Shown: positions 8,985 to 16,524 of the stretch, piece after piece
How the letters are laid out: each line of letters begins with the position of its first letter
Numbering within the stretch: the stretch's first letter is position 1
Origin: JAXMAO01 sp046350375
GTDB taxonomy: Bacteria > Planctomycetota > Phycisphaerae > UBA1845 > UTPLA1
Reading direction: 5' to 3'
DNA: 59,341 bases
Assembly: GCA_046350375.1 (NCBI GenBank)
Contig: JAXMAO010000013.1
Span: forward strand, 1-59,341
The notes under the pieces: model-generated
What the model was told of the DNA's origin: nothing
The model's database searches: none
The model's input: the letters and a program-made list of their open reading frames with translations, nothing else
Translations under genes and position numbers: made by a program

Positions 8985-9503
8985 TCAATCCGCGTGCACG
9001 GGATATCCGCCGATTCGGAGCGTCGACGCAATCGACTCGGCTTCTTCGATGTTCTGAAAACCGGGGATCAGCAGTTGCTCTCTGATCGGAGCGACACAAG
9101 TCGTCACCGACGCTGATCGGAGTCGGCCATCGATCAGGATGGCGATCGTCTTGCCCTTGTGCGCTGTCGTCCAATCGAAGAAATTTTTTTTCGCGTCGGG
9201 CACCGCCCGTATCAGCAGGAAACACTGCCCGTCTTCGCGACGCTTCGACTCAATACGAACGAGATCCACTCCACATAGGTCAAGTCCAGCCCCCGCGGAA
9301 CGAAACCAGGCCCGGCCGAACTCGTCCTTGATGGGCGTGGAGTGTTGCGACGCTGGTCGCTCCGGCACGGCGCACAATTCAAAGTAATCGCAGCAGATCA
9401 CGGGGGCGGTGGACGGGGTCACGCTGACGCGAACACGACAAATCGAAAGCACGACCAGCATCAGAGCAAGCAGTGCAAACAGAATCGGGTATCGCAGTCG
9501 CAT
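8985..9503 (-). CDS. Membrane-anchored SecD P1-head-like protein
   Basis: 172 residues with one N-terminal hydrophobic segment (MRLRYPILFALLALMLVVLS), so membrane-anchored or secreted. The C-terminal 60 residues resemble the P1 head subdomain of SecD: a Phe-Asp-Trp-Thr start, KGKTIAILIDGRLRSASV, then PGFQNIEEAESIASTLRIGG, which mirrors the GF...EEA..LA..LR.G pattern of SecD. The rest of SecD (six transmembrane helices) is absent. In SecDF this domain helps pull exported proteins on the outer face of the membrane. Here it is a stand-alone module and its role is unknown. The match is a motif judgement. Confidence 0.6.
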   Translation of the reverse strand: MRLRYPILFALLALMLVVLSICRVRVSVTPSTAPVICCDYFELCAVPERPASQHSTPIKDEFGRAWFRSAGAGLDLCGVDLVRIESKRREDGQCFLLIRAVPDAKKNFFDWTTAHKGKTIAILIDGRLRSASVTTCVAPIREQLLIPGFQNIEEAESIASTLRIGGYPVHAD

Positions 9504-9533
9504 GCGTGTCGATCCGTACTTGAATTCGCCGGC

Positions 9534-9556
9534 TGGGTCAACGACGCTTACCCACC
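9534..9556. repeat. Edge repeat of the 7.8-9.6 kb block
   Basis: Begins TGGGTCAACGACGCTTACCC and matches the repeat at 7819-7841 in 19 of 23 positions. The two copies bracket the three lower-GC minus-strand genes. Each copy contains an internal GGGT...ACCC inverted pair, so they may instead be two members of a dispersed palindromic repeat family. Confidence 0.4.
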
Positions 9557-9575
9557 ATCCGCGCGATGCAAGGCA

Positions 9576-10004
9576 TCAACGAGGTGAATCGCCAGGCGGC
9601 CCGCCCGGCGCGCGTTCCGCTGCGTCGGGACGTGGGGCAAGCAGCCGCGGCAGTTGCTCGACGAACGCGGAGCGCGGCAGGACGGAGTCGGCGCCGGCTT
9701 CGCGAGCGGCGGCGGCCTGATCGGTCTGCACGTGCGAATAGAAGCCGATGATCTGCGGGCGACGTCGGCCGGCGGCGGCGTGACTCGTCTCGGCGGATGT
9801 GCCCGCGGCGTTGGCGGCGCGGATGGCGGCCGCGGCGTCGGGGAGGCTCAGGTCGACGATGACCTGGTCGGGCGGACCGGCGGCGAGGGCCTGCTGAAAG
9901 ACTGGAAGAGTGGACGCGAGTTGCAGCGGGCGGCCGAGCGCCTGCGCGGTGGCGCGGATGCGGGTGGCGAAAATGAGGTCGGCGACCAGCGCGAGAGTTG
10001 GCAT
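9576..10004 (-). CDS. Receiver-like (CheY-fold) protein, possibly non-phosphorylatable
   Basis: 142 residues from ATG 10004 (MPTLALVADLIFATRIRATA). It keeps the alternating pattern of a receiver domain: an N-terminal hydrophobic strand, VIVDLSLPD where the phospho-acceptor Asp should be, IIGFYSHV where the Thr/Ser strand should be, and AGADSVLPRSAFVEQLPRLL in place of the conserved Lys region. The Lys is replaced by Arg and the acidic pair near the N-terminus is missing, so it may be a pseudo-receiver that binds partners rather than accepting phosphate. The upstream extension to 10265 reads through non-coding repeats and was rejected. Confidence 0.6.
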   Translation of the reverse strand: MPTLALVADLIFATRIRATAQALGRPLQLASTLPVFQQALAAGPPDQVIVDLSLPDAAAAIRAANAAGTSAETSHAAAGRRRPQIIGFYSHVQTDQAAAAREAGADSVLPRSAFVEQLPRLLAPRPDAAERAPGGPPGDSPR

Positions 10005-10115
10005 GGCGGCATTATCGCCCGGGGCGGCGTGCGGTGCACGGCGGTCGAAGCTCAGGGTCGGCGGGCGGATGGACGATAGCGCGGCGGGCGAGGCCTCGCA
10101 CCGGGAGGGCGTGCC

Positions 10116-10196
10116 GTGCAGAATTCCGCGCGACGGTTGTTCGAGCTGGCGTTGCTGGTGCTGTCGATCGGGGCGCTGGCGAAGTTCGCGGGGTAG
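10116..10196 (+). CDS. Possible 26-residue membrane peptide
   Basis: A GTG at 10116 follows GGGAGG by 7 bases and opens a 26-codon frame, ending TAG at 10194-10196. The peptide (starts VQNSARRLFELALL) has a short basic amphipathic start, then a hydrophobic core LALLVLSIGALAKF, so it could be a single-pass small membrane protein. Support is limited to the ribosome-binding site and the hydrophobic pattern. It lies just upstream of repeat elements. Confidence 0.25.
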   Translation: MQNSARRLFELALLVLSIGALAKFAG

Positions 10197-10274
10197 TGCT
10201 TCCTTGCAATCGACTTCCCGGGTCGGGATACGACCCGGCGCTGCCGAGTCGCTGCCGGATGGCAAAGCTGGAGC

Positions 10275-10346
10275 TTTGCCGTACCTGAAAGAAGCCGATT
10301 TGCCGTACCTGAAAGAAGCCGATTTGCGCTACCCGAAAGAAGGAAT
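10275..10346 (+). repeat. Three tandem copies of a 24-bp unit
   Basis: The unit starts TTTGCCGTACCTGAAAGAAG. Copies 1 (10275-10298) and 2 (10299-10322) are identical; copy 3 (10323-10346) is diverged. The first copy begins inside the right arm of the hairpin at 10261-10280. The unit length is a multiple of three, but no credible gene covers it. Confidence 0.75.
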
Positions 10347-10721
10347 CGGACGCAACAGCAGGGTCGGACACACTTCAAACAGCGGATTGTGCGGTCCGCC
10401 AGACGCACGGGCCAGGCGAGTCAAACGTCACCGCAAAGACTCTAGCTGAAAGCCCGAGCCACCCGGCTCATGGGCCGAAGCCTGCGCCACCCAACTGATG
10501 GGCCAAAGCCTGTGCGTCACCGATAAAGACTCGGGCTGAAAGCCCGAGCCACCCAGACATTCGACGGGCGGGACGCCCGTACCACCCGAATTCGGCGGCA
10601 GAGAGGATCTTTGCCGCTACCAGGATGGGGTTCGTCGCGCGTCACAGCGAGTGCGGGCAAGGAGCATCTCTGCCGCCACCGGAATGGGGCGCGGTCGGCC
10701 GGACCACCCAAGAGTCATGAA

Positions 10722-12461
10722 TCAGTGCGGCGCGTGGGCCCGTTTCTTCTGAATCCACTTTCGAACCAGCGGCAGGTGGCGCGAATTCAGAATATCCCTG
10801 GCGGTCGCGCCGGCGCGGCGGGCGACGGTGACGCCCAGGCTCATCTGGTCGAGCTGGGCCGGGGCGTGAGAATCGGTGTCGATGACGAGCATGACGCCGG
10901 CCTGGCGGGCGAGCCGGGCGTGGCGGTCGCACAGGTCGAGCCGCTGCCAGGCGGCGTTGATTTCGAGGGCGGTGTGGGTGCGGGCGGCCGCGGCGATGAC
11001 GGCGTCGACGTCGAAGTCGCCGGGCTCGCGGCGGTTGATGAGCCGGCCAGTGAGGTGGGCGATGATGGAGACGTAGGGGTTTTCCATGGCGCGGATGACG
11101 CGCTGGGTGAGTTTGTCGCGGTCCTGCCGCAGAGCCGAGTGAACGCTGGCGACGACGATGTCGCAGGCGGCCAGCAGGTTGTTGGGGTAGTCGAGCGAGC
11201 CGTCGGCGAGGATGTCGCACTCGCACCCGACCAGGACGGTGATGTCGTGCAGCGAGCGGTTGAGCGCGCGGACGCGTTCGACTTGCCGCCACATGCGATC
11301 GACGGTCAGGCCGTTGGCAATGGCGCTGCTCTGGCTGTGGTCGGTGATGGCGACGTATTCGTAGCCGCGTTCGCGGGCGGCGGCGACCATGTCGGCGGCC
11401 GAAGCGGTGCCGTCGCTGGCGGTGGTGTGCATGTGCAGATCGCCGCGGATGTCGGCGCGGGCGACGAGGCGCGGCAGTTCGCGCGGCAGGTCGAACTCGC
11501 CGGCGTCTTCGCGCAGCTCGGGCGGAAAGCAGGGCAGGCCGAGCTTGCGGTAGAGGGTGGCCTCATCCTTGCCGGCCAGGCGGCGCTCCTCGTCGTCGAA
11601 GAGGCCCCACTCGTTGAGCTTCCACTTTCGTTTCGCCGCCAGCTCGCGCAGGCGGACGTTGTGGTCCTTGCTGCCGGTGAAGTATTGCAGCGCCGCGCCG
11701 TACGACTCGGCCGGAACGACGCGGAGATCGACCTGAAGCTCGGGTCCGTCGGGGCGCTCGACGACGACCGAGGCCTTGGTGGAGCCGGCGGCCAGGACGC
11801 GCTGGATACCCGGCGTCTCTACGAAGGCGGCGATGACGGCGTCGCCGTCGGGCGCTTCGCAGAGGATGTCGAGGTCGCCGACGGTTTCGCAGCCGCGGCG
11901 AAGCGAGCCGGCCAGGTCGGCGCGTTTCACGCCGGTGAGCGCACGGACGCGCTCGAGCAGCGCCAGGCCGATGGGCCAGGCGACGCCGAGCGGGGTGCGG
12001 TCGGCGGAGCGGGCGGCGAAATCGAGCCCGGCGCGAATCTGGCTGACGGATTTTTCGCCGAAGCCTTTCAGGGCGGCGAGGCGGCCGTCGTCGATGGCCT
12101 TTCGCAGGGCGTCGAGGCCGTCGACGTGGAGTTCCTTCCAGGCGAGCGCGACCTTTTTCGGGCCGAGGCCGGGCACGTCGAGCAGCGCGGGCAGCCCGGC
12201 GGGGACGGTAGCGGCGAGCTCGTCGTGCAGCGCGATGCGGCCGGTGGTGGTGAACTGGGTGATCTTTTCGAGCGTGGACTTACCGATGCCGGGGACGTCG
12301 GCGAGGGAACCGTCGGCGAGCATGGCGGCGGCATCGCGCGGGAGGTCTTTGATGGCGCGGGCGGCGCGGCGATAGGAGTTGACGCGGAAGCCGTCCTCGG
12401 CGCGGATTTCGAGCAGGTCGGCGATGCGCTCGAAGAGCGCGGCGAGCGGCTTGTTGGTCAT
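10722..12461 (-). CDS. polX: DNA polymerase/3'-5' exonuclease PolX
   Basis: A 579-residue bacterial family X polymerase of standard length. The N-terminal 8-kDa and helix-hairpin-helix region includes LADVPGIGKSTLEKI and LLDVPGLGPKKVALAW. The polymerase catalytic motif is GSLRRGCETVGDLDIL, where the final two acidic residues bind metal. RYFTG-type fingers are represented by ALQYFTGSKDHNVRLR. The C-terminal PHP domain has metal-binding HMHT in GDLHMHTTASDG, then AITDHSQ, GCECDIL, ASVHS and IDTDSHA. It acts in base-excision-type gap filling and end processing. Its stop faces the repeat region, and a membrane protein gene lies 16 bp upstream on the same strand. Confidence 0.93.
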   Translation of the reverse strand: MTNKPLAALFERIADLLEIRAEDGFRVNSYRRAARAIKDLPRDAAAMLADGSLADVPGIGKSTLEKITQFTTTGRIALHDELAATVPAGLPALLDVPGLGPKKVALAWKELHVDGLDALRKAIDDGRLAALKGFGEKSVSQIRAGLDFAARSADRTPLGVAWPIGLALLERVRALTGVKRADLAGSLRRGCETVGDLDILCEAPDGDAVIAAFVETPGIQRVLAAGSTKASVVVERPDGPELQVDLRVVPAESYGAALQYFTGSKDHNVRLRELAAKRKWKLNEWGLFDDEERRLAGKDEATLYRKLGLPCFPPELREDAGEFDLPRELPRLVARADIRGDLHMHTTASDGTASAADMVAAARERGYEYVAITDHSQSSAIANGLTVDRMWRQVERVRALNRSLHDITVLVGCECDILADGSLDYPNNLLAACDIVVASVHSALRQDRDKLTQRVIRAMENPYVSIIAHLTGRLINRREPGDFDVDAVIAAAARTHTALEINAAWQRLDLCDRHARLARQAGVMLVIDTDSHAPAQLDQMSLGVTVARRAGATARDILNSRHLPLVRKWIQKKRAHAPH

Positions 12462-12477
12462 GGGGAGAGTGTAGCGG

Positions 12478-13974
12478 TCAGGGCGGGACGGTCCAGAAGT
12501 CGTTGGGCTGGTGAATGGCGCGGCGCTGGTCGATCTGCATCAGGCCGGAACCGCTGAGGTAGGCGACCTTGGCGTTGAGCGTGCGGCGCCAGCCGGTGAC
12601 GTTGGCCGACCAGGGGTAGGCGAGGAACTGAAACGACGAGAGGATGAAAACGACAAACAGGAAGAGGAGTGGTCGCCGGTCTGGAACGAAGACTGGGCCG
12701 GGCCGTAGGCGCCAAGGAAAGGCAAACGCGAGTTCGCGTTCGAGGATGGCATAGCCGAACGGAACGTACCACAGTACGTGGCCGGCCTCGGTGACGTGAA
12801 CGAAGAGTTGGAAGAGGAGCAATGGGAGAAGGACGAGCAAGTCAAAACACCGGAGATTGCGGTCATGCGCAAGCCGCCAGGTACATTTGTCCGTGCCGAG
12901 AGACGATCGATCCGGAACATGTCGAAGTCGCCGCTCGGCACGATTGCTCAACGGCTGCGGCCGCTCGTCGGCCGGCAGGTCGAGCTTTGACGCATGCTCC
13001 TGCCCTCTTTCCGAGCCGCTGGCCTGCGGCTGGCGATCAGCGCTGGCCGGCCGCCCCACGTTCGTAACAATGACGTGATCATGAAACAGCAGGCGATACA
13101 GCGCCCAGATCAGCGGCACGGACGCGAGTCCGAAGCCCCAGCCGAGGTAGGCCGTCATCTTGACGAGGTTGCGGACGAGGCCGTTGACGAAGCCGCGTTC
13201 GAGAACGGACGTTGAACGGAGGACCGCCAGCGTGTGATGAATCGTGGGCGGAGCCGCATCGGAGTAGAGCCAGCGGCCCACCAGCGTCCAGCCGACGGCG
13301 GCGGCCGCGAGAATCGCGGCGGTTCCGACCAGCTCGCGGACCGGGATGCGGCGCTTCCCAACGAACGGCGACCAGCCGGTGGCAAACGCAGAGAAGAGCA
13401 CGGCCGGGCCGAACCAGAGCAACATGTCAAAGCGCAGGCCGGCAGCCACGGCCAGGAGAACGGCGGCAAGCCAGGTTGGGCGCATGCTCTCGGCGACGAT
13501 CGCGCGGCGAGCGAGCGAGAGGATGGGTATCGAGAGTAGGACGGCCGTGGAGTAGTTCAGCGCGGTCGCGCCGTGGAAACACCAGAGCGGGTTGGCGGCC
13601 ATGCAAAGGGCGAGCGTGTACACAACCGGGTCGTCGCGATGTCCGCGGCGCGTCAGCGAGAAGTAGAAGACGAGCGGACCGAGGCAGCAGGCGACGAGCG
13701 ACCAGACTCGATAGGCGGAATAGGGGTCGAGGCCGGCGGCGTGGGCGAGGGTGCCCAGGGCGATCCAGAGCGGATATCCGGGTGCGTGGACGGGGTAAGG
13801 TCGCGGAAAGCCAAGGGCGGCGATGAACTCGGACTCGTCAGGCAGGACCGGCTGCGGATGGCGCCGCACGACCGCCTGCATCGCGAGACTGAACAGGACC
13901 AGGAACAAGCAGAGGTAGATCCGCCCCGCGATCAGCTTGATCCGCTGGCGTCGGGTTGGCGTCGCGCCATTCAT
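12478..13974 (-). CDS. Polytopic membrane protein, GT-C glycosyltransferase-like
   Basis: 498 residues from ATG 13974. After a first membrane helix (about 14-34) comes a loop with Asp46-Glu47 in PVLPDESEF and then YPVHAPGYPLW. This is the arrangement of GT-C enzymes such as ArnT and protein O-mannosyltransferases, where an acidic residue in the first loop is catalytic and sugar comes from a lipid-phosphate donor. At least eight further hydrophobic helices follow, with a polar loop around 310-380. A much longer frame runs to 15339 but crosses the pfk gene antisense, so it was rejected. Substrate is unknown. Confidence 0.7.
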   Translation of the reverse strand: MNGATPTRRQRIKLIAGRIYLCLFLVLFSLAMQAVVRRHPQPVLPDESEFIAALGFPRPYPVHAPGYPLWIALGTLAHAAGLDPYSAYRVWSLVACCLGPLVFYFSLTRRGHRDDPVVYTLALCMAANPLWCFHGATALNYSTAVLLSIPILSLARRAIVAESMRPTWLAAVLLAVAAGLRFDMLLWFGPAVLFSAFATGWSPFVGKRRIPVRELVGTAAILAAAAVGWTLVGRWLYSDAAPPTIHHTLAVLRSTSVLERGFVNGLVRNLVKMTAYLGWGFGLASVPLIWALYRLLFHDHVIVTNVGRPASADRQPQASGSERGQEHASKLDLPADERPQPLSNRAERRLRHVPDRSSLGTDKCTWRLAHDRNLRCFDLLVLLPLLLFQLFVHVTEAGHVLWYVPFGYAILERELAFAFPWRLRPGPVFVPDRRPLLFLFVVFILSSFQFLAYPWSANVTGWRRTLNAKVAYLSGSGLMQIDQRRAIHQPNDFWTVPP

Positions 13975-13988
13975 GGTGGCCGGTGAGT

Positions 13989-14227
13989 CTAGGAGCCTGA
14001 TCGAACAGCGACAACGCGCGGTCCGCCGACGGGACGGACTGAACCAGCGCCATGCAGTCGCGGTGAAAGCGACATTCGCCGCGCGAACACCAGCCGGCGG
14101 CCCGGCCGAAGCATGGCTCAAACCCCTCGGAGATCTGTCGCAGGTGAATGAGCGGGAGGTCGGGCATTTCGCCGGTGTCGATGGCGCGGCGGAAGGCACG
14201 TTCGCGGGCGGCTTCGAGCGAGAGCAT
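13989..14227 (-). CDS. Small cysteine-containing hypothetical protein, frame probably broken at its end
   Basis: ATG 14227 opens a frame starting MLSLEAARERAFRRAIDTGE. It contains a cluster CFGRAAGWCSRGECRFHRDC with four Cys and one His, suggesting a metal-binding or disulfide site. As written the frame runs on to 13838, 137 bp into the membrane-protein gene, and the overlapping part looks like a shadow. A TAG at 13991-13989, reached if one base is missing, would end the protein 15 bp before the next start, which is more natural. I use that end. No family is recognised. Confidence 0.4.
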
Positions 14228-14403
14228 GGTGCGCTCTCCGGCGGCGAGCGACGCCGCGGCAGTCCGCGGGCGACGATTGGCCGGCGGACCACGGGGAAGT
14301 AGAGTTCGCGGTCCAATGAGACGATCTGCGCTGATCGGGACCGCGTGCGACGCTCGTGCGCAGGTCTTTTCGGCCGGCGCGACCGGGCGGTGGAGCAAAT
14401 AAA

Positions 14404-15516
14404 GTGAGCCAGTCTGGGCCCATTCGGCGGATCGGGATATTGACGGGCGGCGGCGACTGCCCGGGGCTGAACGCCGTGATCCGTTCGGTCACCAAGGCGG
14501 CGATGAACGAGCAGGGATGGGAGGTGTGGGGCATCGAGGATGGATTCCTGGGGCTGATTGTCGGCCGCATCCGCAAGCTCGAGACCGAGGACGTGAGCAA
14601 CATTCTGACGCGCGGCGGGACGATTCTGGGAACCAGCAACAAGGCCGACCCGGCACGATTTGCCGTCGCGACCGACGACGCCGGGAACCCGATCTTCCAC
14701 GACGTCACCGACCAGGTGATGGAAAACTACCGGCTGTTCGGGCTGGACGCGGTGGTGGTCGTGGGCGGCGACGGCACGATGACGGGGGCGGCCCGGCTCG
14801 CGGAGCACGGATTCCGCTGCGTCGGCGTGCCCAAGACCATCGACAACGACCTGATGCACTGCGACCTGACGTTCGGCTTCCTGACCGCCGTGCAGACCGC
14901 GACCGAGGCGCTCGATCGCATCCACACTACGGCGTCGAGCCACCACCGGGTGATGCTGGTGGAGCTGATGGGCCGCAACGCCGGCTGGCTGACGCTGTTC
15001 GCGGGAATCGCGGGCGGGGCCGACGTAATCCTGATCCCCGAGATTCCGTACGACCTGGAGGCGGTGGCCGACGTCTGCCATCGGCGGGCCCACGTGGGCA
15101 AGTGTTTCACGATCGTGGCGGTGTCGGAAGGGGCGCGCTCGCGCGACGGCGGCAAGACCGTGCACAAAGTGGTGAAAGACAGCCCGGACCCTATTCGCCT
15201 CGGCGGCGTGAGCCAGATGCTGGCCGAGGAGATCGCGCGGCTGACGCACCAGGAGACGCGCGCGACGATTCTGGGGCACATTCAGCGCGGCGGCACGCCG
15301 GTGTCGATCGACCGCGTGCTGGGCACGGAGTACGGCCACGCGGCGGTGAAGCTGCTGGTCTCGGGCGGGTTCAACCGCGTCGTGGTCCGGCAGAACGGGA
15401 CGATCACCGACGTGCCGATTTCCGACGTGGCGGGCAAGCAGCGGCTGGTCACGCCGGACGACGCGCTGATCCGCGCGGCGCGGGCGGTGGGCGTGAGCTT
15501 CGGCGAGCGGGCCTAG
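14404..15516 (+). CDS. pfkA: 6-phosphofructokinase (group III, ATP-type signature)
   Basis: 370 residues from a GTG at 14404 that follows GGAG. Signatures in order: GILTGGGDCPGLNAVIR (nucleotide loop), VVVGGDGTM, GVPKTIDNDL, LMGRNAGWL, and ILGHIQRGG. The enzyme phosphorylates fructose 6-phosphate in glycolysis. In this family a Gly after GGD (GGDGT) goes with ATP use, while Asp (GGDDT) goes with pyrophosphate. The Lys in PKTIDND is typical of PPi-type and of group III enzymes. Gly plus Lys together match the ATP-dependent actinobacterial group III enzymes. Longer upstream starts give an Arg-rich leader and were rejected. It converges on the sigma-factor gene. Confidence 0.92.
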   Translation: MSQSGPIRRIGILTGGGDCPGLNAVIRSVTKAAMNEQGWEVWGIEDGFLGLIVGRIRKLETEDVSNILTRGGTILGTSNKADPARFAVATDDAGNPIFHDVTDQVMENYRLFGLDAVVVVGGDGTMTGAARLAEHGFRCVGVPKTIDNDLMHCDLTFGFLTAVQTATEALDRIHTTASSHHRVMLVELMGRNAGWLTLFAGIAGGADVILIPEIPYDLEAVADVCHRRAHVGKCFTIVAVSEGARSRDGGKTVHKVVKDSPDPIRLGGVSQMLAEEIARLTHQETRATILGHIQRGGTPVSIDRVLGTEYGHAAVKLLVSGGFNRVVVRQNGTITDVPISDVAGKQRLVTPDDALIRAARAVGVSFGERA

Positions 15517-15540
15517 ACGCGCGCGGACGCGCGGCCGGCG

Positions 15541-16479
15541 CTAGGCGCCGCTGGCGCGCGAGAGGAAGCCGATGCTCGACTGAAAGACGCGCTCGTGGTC
15601 GGCGGCGGGGGCGGCATCGGCGGACTCGGCCGACAGGTCTTCGAGATTGGCCTGGCACATCAGGCAGCGAACCTCTTCCAGGTGATAGCGCGTGAAGCTC
15701 TGCCACGGCTCGTCGAGCACGCCGAGCAGGTAGGAGCCGATGGTGCTGCGCTTCAGGCAGGTGAGCCGGTGCGTGCGCCACACGCGGCAGACCACCGCGT
15801 CGGACGAGAGGGCGTCATCGTCGAGAACGGCCTGGGGGCCGCGCTGGGCGCGGATTTCTTCGAGGAACTCGCGCAGTCGAGAGAGGCAGCGGAACTTGAC
15901 GCCGGCGACCGACTTCTCGTCGCGCCCCAGGCGGTCGGCGGCTTCCTTGTTGCGCAGGCCGACGAAAAAGAGCAGCTCGATGACCTGCACATCGTCGAGC
16001 TTGTTGCGGTCGCGCGACTCGGCGATGAAGCGGCGGAGGATCTCGGCCAGCAGCCCGTCCTGGGCGGCGGAGAGCTCGCGCTTCATGGCCGAGCGGCTGG
16101 GAGACTCGCCGCGCGGGTCGGCCAGCGCCGCGTCGGAGTCGGACTCGTCGCCGGCGTCGAACCCGCGGCCGAGCTCGGCCGGCCGTTTTCGGCGGGTGAG
16201 AACGTCGCCGATCTTGTAACGCAGAATGGAGAAGAGATAGGTTTCGAGCGGGCGGCTTTCGTCGTAGTGCGGCAGACTGGTGAGGAAGCCGATGAAGGCC
16301 TCCTGCACGGCGTCGTCGACGTCGGCGTCGCGGCCGAGCCGGGCCCGGGCGAAGGCCGACAGCCGGCCGTGATAGCGCTGGATGAGCTGGTTCCAGGCGC
16401 GCGGGTCGGAGGCGCGGATCTGCGCGACGAGAAAGCGATCGGCATCGTCGGGGGCGAGCGCTGCGGACGGGTCTGGCAT
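15541..16479 (-). CDS. ECF-family RNA polymerase sigma factor with a C-terminal Cys/His extension
   Basis: 312 residues, longer than the usual 170-200. Region 2 is about 20-95, with WNQLIQRYHGRL, DVDDAVQEAFIGFL and the LFSILRYKIGD recognition helix. Region 4 is about 165-215 (LLFFVGLRNKEAADRLGRDEKSV, cited in parts). The final 90 residues include TCLKRSTIGSYLLGVLDE and YHLEEVRCLMCQANL, whose Cys...His...CxxC layout resembles the zinc-binding anti-sigma (ZAS) domain. No separate anti-sigma gene is adjacent. It is the last gene of the minus-strand run with two Ser/Thr kinases and an FHA protein, so phosphorylation control is possible but unproven. Confidence 0.88.
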   Translation of the reverse strand: MPDPSAALAPDDADRFLVAQIRASDPRAWNQLIQRYHGRLSAFARARLGRDADVDDAVQEAFIGFLTSLPHYDESRPLETYLFSILRYKIGDVLTRRKRPAELGRGFDAGDESDSDAALADPRGESPSRSAMKRELSAAQDGLLAEILRRFIAESRDRNKLDDVQVIELLFFVGLRNKEAADRLGRDEKSVAGVKFRCLSRLREFLEEIRAQRGPQAVLDDDALSSDAVVCRVWRTHRLTCLKRSTIGSYLLGVLDEPWQSFTRYHLEEVRCLMCQANLEDLSAESADAAPAADHERVFQSSIGFLSRASGA

Positions 16480-16524
16480 CGCGGGCTCCGCCCAGCATTG
16501 TAGGGTGCGGCGACCGGCGACGCA

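Larger units (their letters stand above)
10005..10721. repeat. Repeat-rich intergenic region with several dispersed palindromic elements
   Basis: Long open frames here are shadows without coding character. The stretch holds a 20-bp hairpin (10261-10280, GGCAAAGCTGGAGCTTTGCC), a 24-bp unit repeated three times (10275-10346), and two copies of a GCTGAAAGCCCGAGCCACCC element (10444-10464 and 10533-10554). It also has a GACGGGCGGGACGCCCGTAC element (10563-10587) that recurs inverted at 44930-44954. A 40-bp element (10582-10621) recurs inverted at 52766-52805, and a related one at 10655-10682 recurs near 52828-52854. These resemble REP-type dispersed repeats. Confidence 0.7.

Noticed and set aside
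10611..12557. 648-residue plus-strand frame over polX
   Set aside because: It is antisense to polX, rich in Gly/Val/Asp repeats typical of GC-rich shadow frames, and has no motif.
13975..15339. Long minus-strand frame (953 residues in all) continuing upstream of the GT-C-like gene
   Set aside because: It runs antisense through the intact pfk gene and has Arg/His/Pro-rich shadow composition. Only the part from ATG 13974 shows membrane-protein character.
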